Part shown: positions 4,364 to 5,574 of the stretch, in pieces
Layout of the letters: each line of letters begins with the position of its first letter
How positions within the stretch are numbered: the first letter of the stretch is position 1
DNA from: an uncultured Clostridia bacterium
GTDB lineage: Bacteria > Bacillota > Clostridia > Oscillospirales > Butyricicoccaceae
NCBI GenBank assembly: GCA_947856675.1
Contig: CANUCM010000120.1
Location: 1 to 5,574 of the forward strand
Length of the DNA: 5,574 nucleotides
Direction: 5' to 3'
The notes under the pieces: model-generated
Databases searched by the model: none
What the model was told of the DNA's origin: nothing
Seen by the model: only the letters and a program-made list of their open reading frames with translations
Translations under genes and position numbers: made by a program

Positions 4364-5416
4364 ATGGCCAGCAATACCCCTTTTGCGCAGGCGCTGCTCG
4401 CGTGGTTTGACAGCCATGCGCGCAGCATGCCGTGGCGCGGACAGACCGATCCGTACAAAATCTGGATTTCCGAGGTCATGCTCCAGCAGACCCGCGTGGA
4501 GGCGGCCCGGGAGTATTACCTGCGCTTTACGCAGGCCCTGCCCGACGTGCAGGCGCTGGCCGCCGTGCCGGAGGACAGGCTGTTTAAGCTGTGGGAGGGG
4601 CTTGGGTATTACAGCCGCGCCCGCAGCCTGAAAAAAGCCGCCGAAAGGATCGTGCGCGAGTTTGACGGCCGGCTGCCGCCCTCCGAAAAACAGCTGCGCA
4701 CGCTGCCCGGCGTGGGAGAATACACGGCCGGGGCGGTGGCGTCCATCGCGTTCGGCGAGTGTGTGCCCGCGGTTGACGGCAATGTATTGCGCGTCATGAC
4801 GCGCCTTTGCGCCGACGGCGGAAACACGGCGCAGGCCGCGACGCGCCGGCGCATTGCGCAGGCGGTCATGCAGCACCAGCCCGCCGACGCCCCGGGGCAG
4901 TTCAACCAGGCGCTGATGGAGCTTGGCGCGCTGGTGTGCCTGCCGCAAAACCCGCGGTGCGAAAGCTGTCCGGCGGCGGAAATGTGCCGGGCAAAGCGCG
5001 AGGGCCGGCAACATGAGCTGCCCGTCAGGCCGGAGCGCGCGCCGCGGCGCGTGGAAGCGCGCACCGTGCTTGTTGTGCGCTGCGCAGGCCGCTTTGCCGT
5101 GCGCAGGCGGGCGCCGCGGGGGCTTTTGGCCGGGCTTTGGGAGTTCCCCTCGTGCGAGGGGCACCTTTCGGAGCGGGAGGCCTGGCAGCTGGCGCAGCAG
5201 TGGGGGCTTTCGCCCGGCGCGTGCAGGCGCCTTGACGATGTACGGCATGTGTTTACCCACCGCGAGTGGGATATGCGCGGCTTTCTGCTGCGGGCAGAGC
5301 GCTGCGCCCCCGCCTTTGAATGGGCGGACGCGGCCCGCCTGCGCGGCGAGCTGGCACTGCCCGCGGCCTTTGCGCGCTTTGCCGCGCAGGCCGGGCAGAT
5401 TGACGATATTTTATAA
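4364..5416 (+). CDS. mutY: Adenine DNA glycosylase MutY
   Basis: The 350-residue product removes adenine mispaired with 8-oxoguanine, preventing G:C to T:A mutations. The HhH-GPD domain contains MPWRG (22-26), the SEVMLQQT motif (36-43) with catalytic Glu37, the helix-hairpin-helix LPGVGEYTA (114-122), and VDGNVLRV (137-144) with the catalytic Asp138. An iron-sulphur loop follows with the canonical C-x6-C-x2-C-x5-C spacing (Cys192, 199, 202, 208). The C-terminal half is the MutT/Nudix-like 8-oxoG recognition domain, with GLLAGLWEFP (253-262) and HVFTHREW (295-302). Length and domain order are those of a complete bacterial MutY. The start at ATG 4364 follows a GGGGGGGAG ribosome-binding tract (4353-4361); the open frame extends upstream to 4217 inside the preceding gene but that part matches no MutY sequence. 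It is co-transcribed with the diguanylate cyclase upstream and probably with the gene beginning at 5429. Confidence 0.97.
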   Translation: MASNTPFAQALLAWFDSHARSMPWRGQTDPYKIWISEVMLQQTRVEAAREYYLRFTQALPDVQALAAVPEDRLFKLWEGLGYYSRARSLKKAAERIVREFDGRLPPSEKQLRTLPGVGEYTAGAVASIAFGECVPAVDGNVLRVMTRLCADGGNTAQAATRRRIAQAVMQHQPADAPGQFNQALMELGALVCLPQNPRCESCPAAEMCRAKREGRQHELPVRPERAPRRVEARTVLVVRCAGRFAVRRRAPRGLLAGLWEFPSCEGHLSEREAWQLAQQWGLSPGACRRLDDVRHVFTHREWDMRGFLLRAERCAPAFEWADAARLRGELALPAAFARFAAQAGQIDDIL

Positions 5417-5428
5417 GGAGCAAAGACT

Positions 5429-5574
5429 ATGAATGCACACAGCGCAGCGGCAGCAGTGCTTTCACTGCTGCTGTTTTTCGGGAACAGCTCGTTCGGCAGG
5501 ACCTTTGGCCCCCAGGCCCAGCGGTACATCGAACAAAACACCGTGCAGATGGGCGAGACCTTTCAAAAACGGGG
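5429..5574 (+). CDS. Start of an exported or membrane-anchored protein (3' end outside window)
   Basis: The frame opens at ATG 5429, eight bases after AAGGAG (5415-5420, overlapping the mutY stop), and stays open for 48 codons to the window end. The first residues are MNAHS followed by a hydrophobic stretch AAAAVLSLLLFFG (about 6-18), which looks like a signal peptide or signal anchor although its n-region lacks Lys or Arg. The following residues (FGPQAQRYIEQNTVQMGETF) match no family I recognise. Close spacing places it in the GGDEF-mutY operon. A terminator-like hairpin and T-run fall within codons 6 to 17, so it may be expressed at a reduced level or the start could be a false call. Confidence 0.6.
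   Translation, partial: MNAHSAAAAVLSLLLFFGNSSFGRTFGPQAQRYIEQNTVQMGETFQKR
5446..5478 (+). terminator. Terminator-like hairpin inside the start of the last gene
   Basis: GCAGCAGTG (5450-5458) pairs perfectly with CACTGCTGC (5463-5471) across a CTTT loop; wobble and Watson-Crick pairs extend the stem outward to about 5446/5475. Five T follow at 5474-5478. By form it is a good intrinsic terminator for the GGDEF-mutY operon, 30-60 bases after the mutY stop, but it also encodes the hydrophobic signal segment of the gene at 5429. Confidence 0.45.

Noticed and set aside
4238..5541. Minus-strand open frames of 310 and 340 codons opposite mutY
   Set aside because: Shadows of mutY; no motif, no ribosome-binding context, and low-complexity composition.
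1..5574. CRISPR array, tRNA or rRNA genes
   Set aside because: No regularly spaced repeats, no tRNA T-loop or cloverleaf motifs and no rRNA-like stretches were seen on either strand.

Overview
The window looks like chromosomal DNA from a GC-rich low-GC-phylum relative, most likely a gut-type clostridium of the Oscillospiraceae/Ruminococcaceae kind. The reasons are strong purine-rich Shine-Dalgarno sites (GGGGAG, AAGGAG, GAGGAG), sigma-A-type promoters, secreted WG-repeat and S-layer-homology proteins typical of Firmicutes, and a recombinase tail of the type found in clostridial integrative elements. The taxonomic call is inference; no marker gene is present.

Layout. Bases 1-210 hold the last 69 codons of a large serine recombinase, so the left edge is probably the end of an integrated mobile element. 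Bases 211-627 are a gene-free stretch with two hairpins, a good promoter embedded in the second one, and a long purine-rich leader. Bases 628-2330 hold a two-gene plus-strand operon: a secreted or lipid-anchored WG-repeat protein followed 17 bases later by a protein made of a signal peptide and three SLH domains. A terminator at 2344-2384 serves this operon and the convergent minus-strand gene at 2400-2855, which is a shortened alpha/beta-hydrolase without its catalytic serine. An AT-rich divergent control region (about 2870-3020) contains promoters in both directions and three copies of an ATTGATRT box.

From 3069 rightwards is a second plus-strand operon: a cytoplasmic PAS-PAS-GGDEF diguanylate cyclase, then mutY (adenine DNA glycosylase) 11 bases later, then 12 bases after mutY the start of a further exported or membrane-anchored protein that runs off the window. 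A perfect terminator-like hairpin lies inside the first codons of that last gene.

How the genes fit together. The WG/SLH pair is probably a cell-surface module. The GGDEF/mutY pair joins c-di-GMP signalling to oxidative DNA repair by position only; a functional link is not shown. No complete new system is evident. The items most worth a second look are the catalytically broken hydrolase under what looks like an intact, possibly regulated promoter, the hairpin-embedded promoter beside the recombinase, and the hairpin plus T-run at the start of the last gene.
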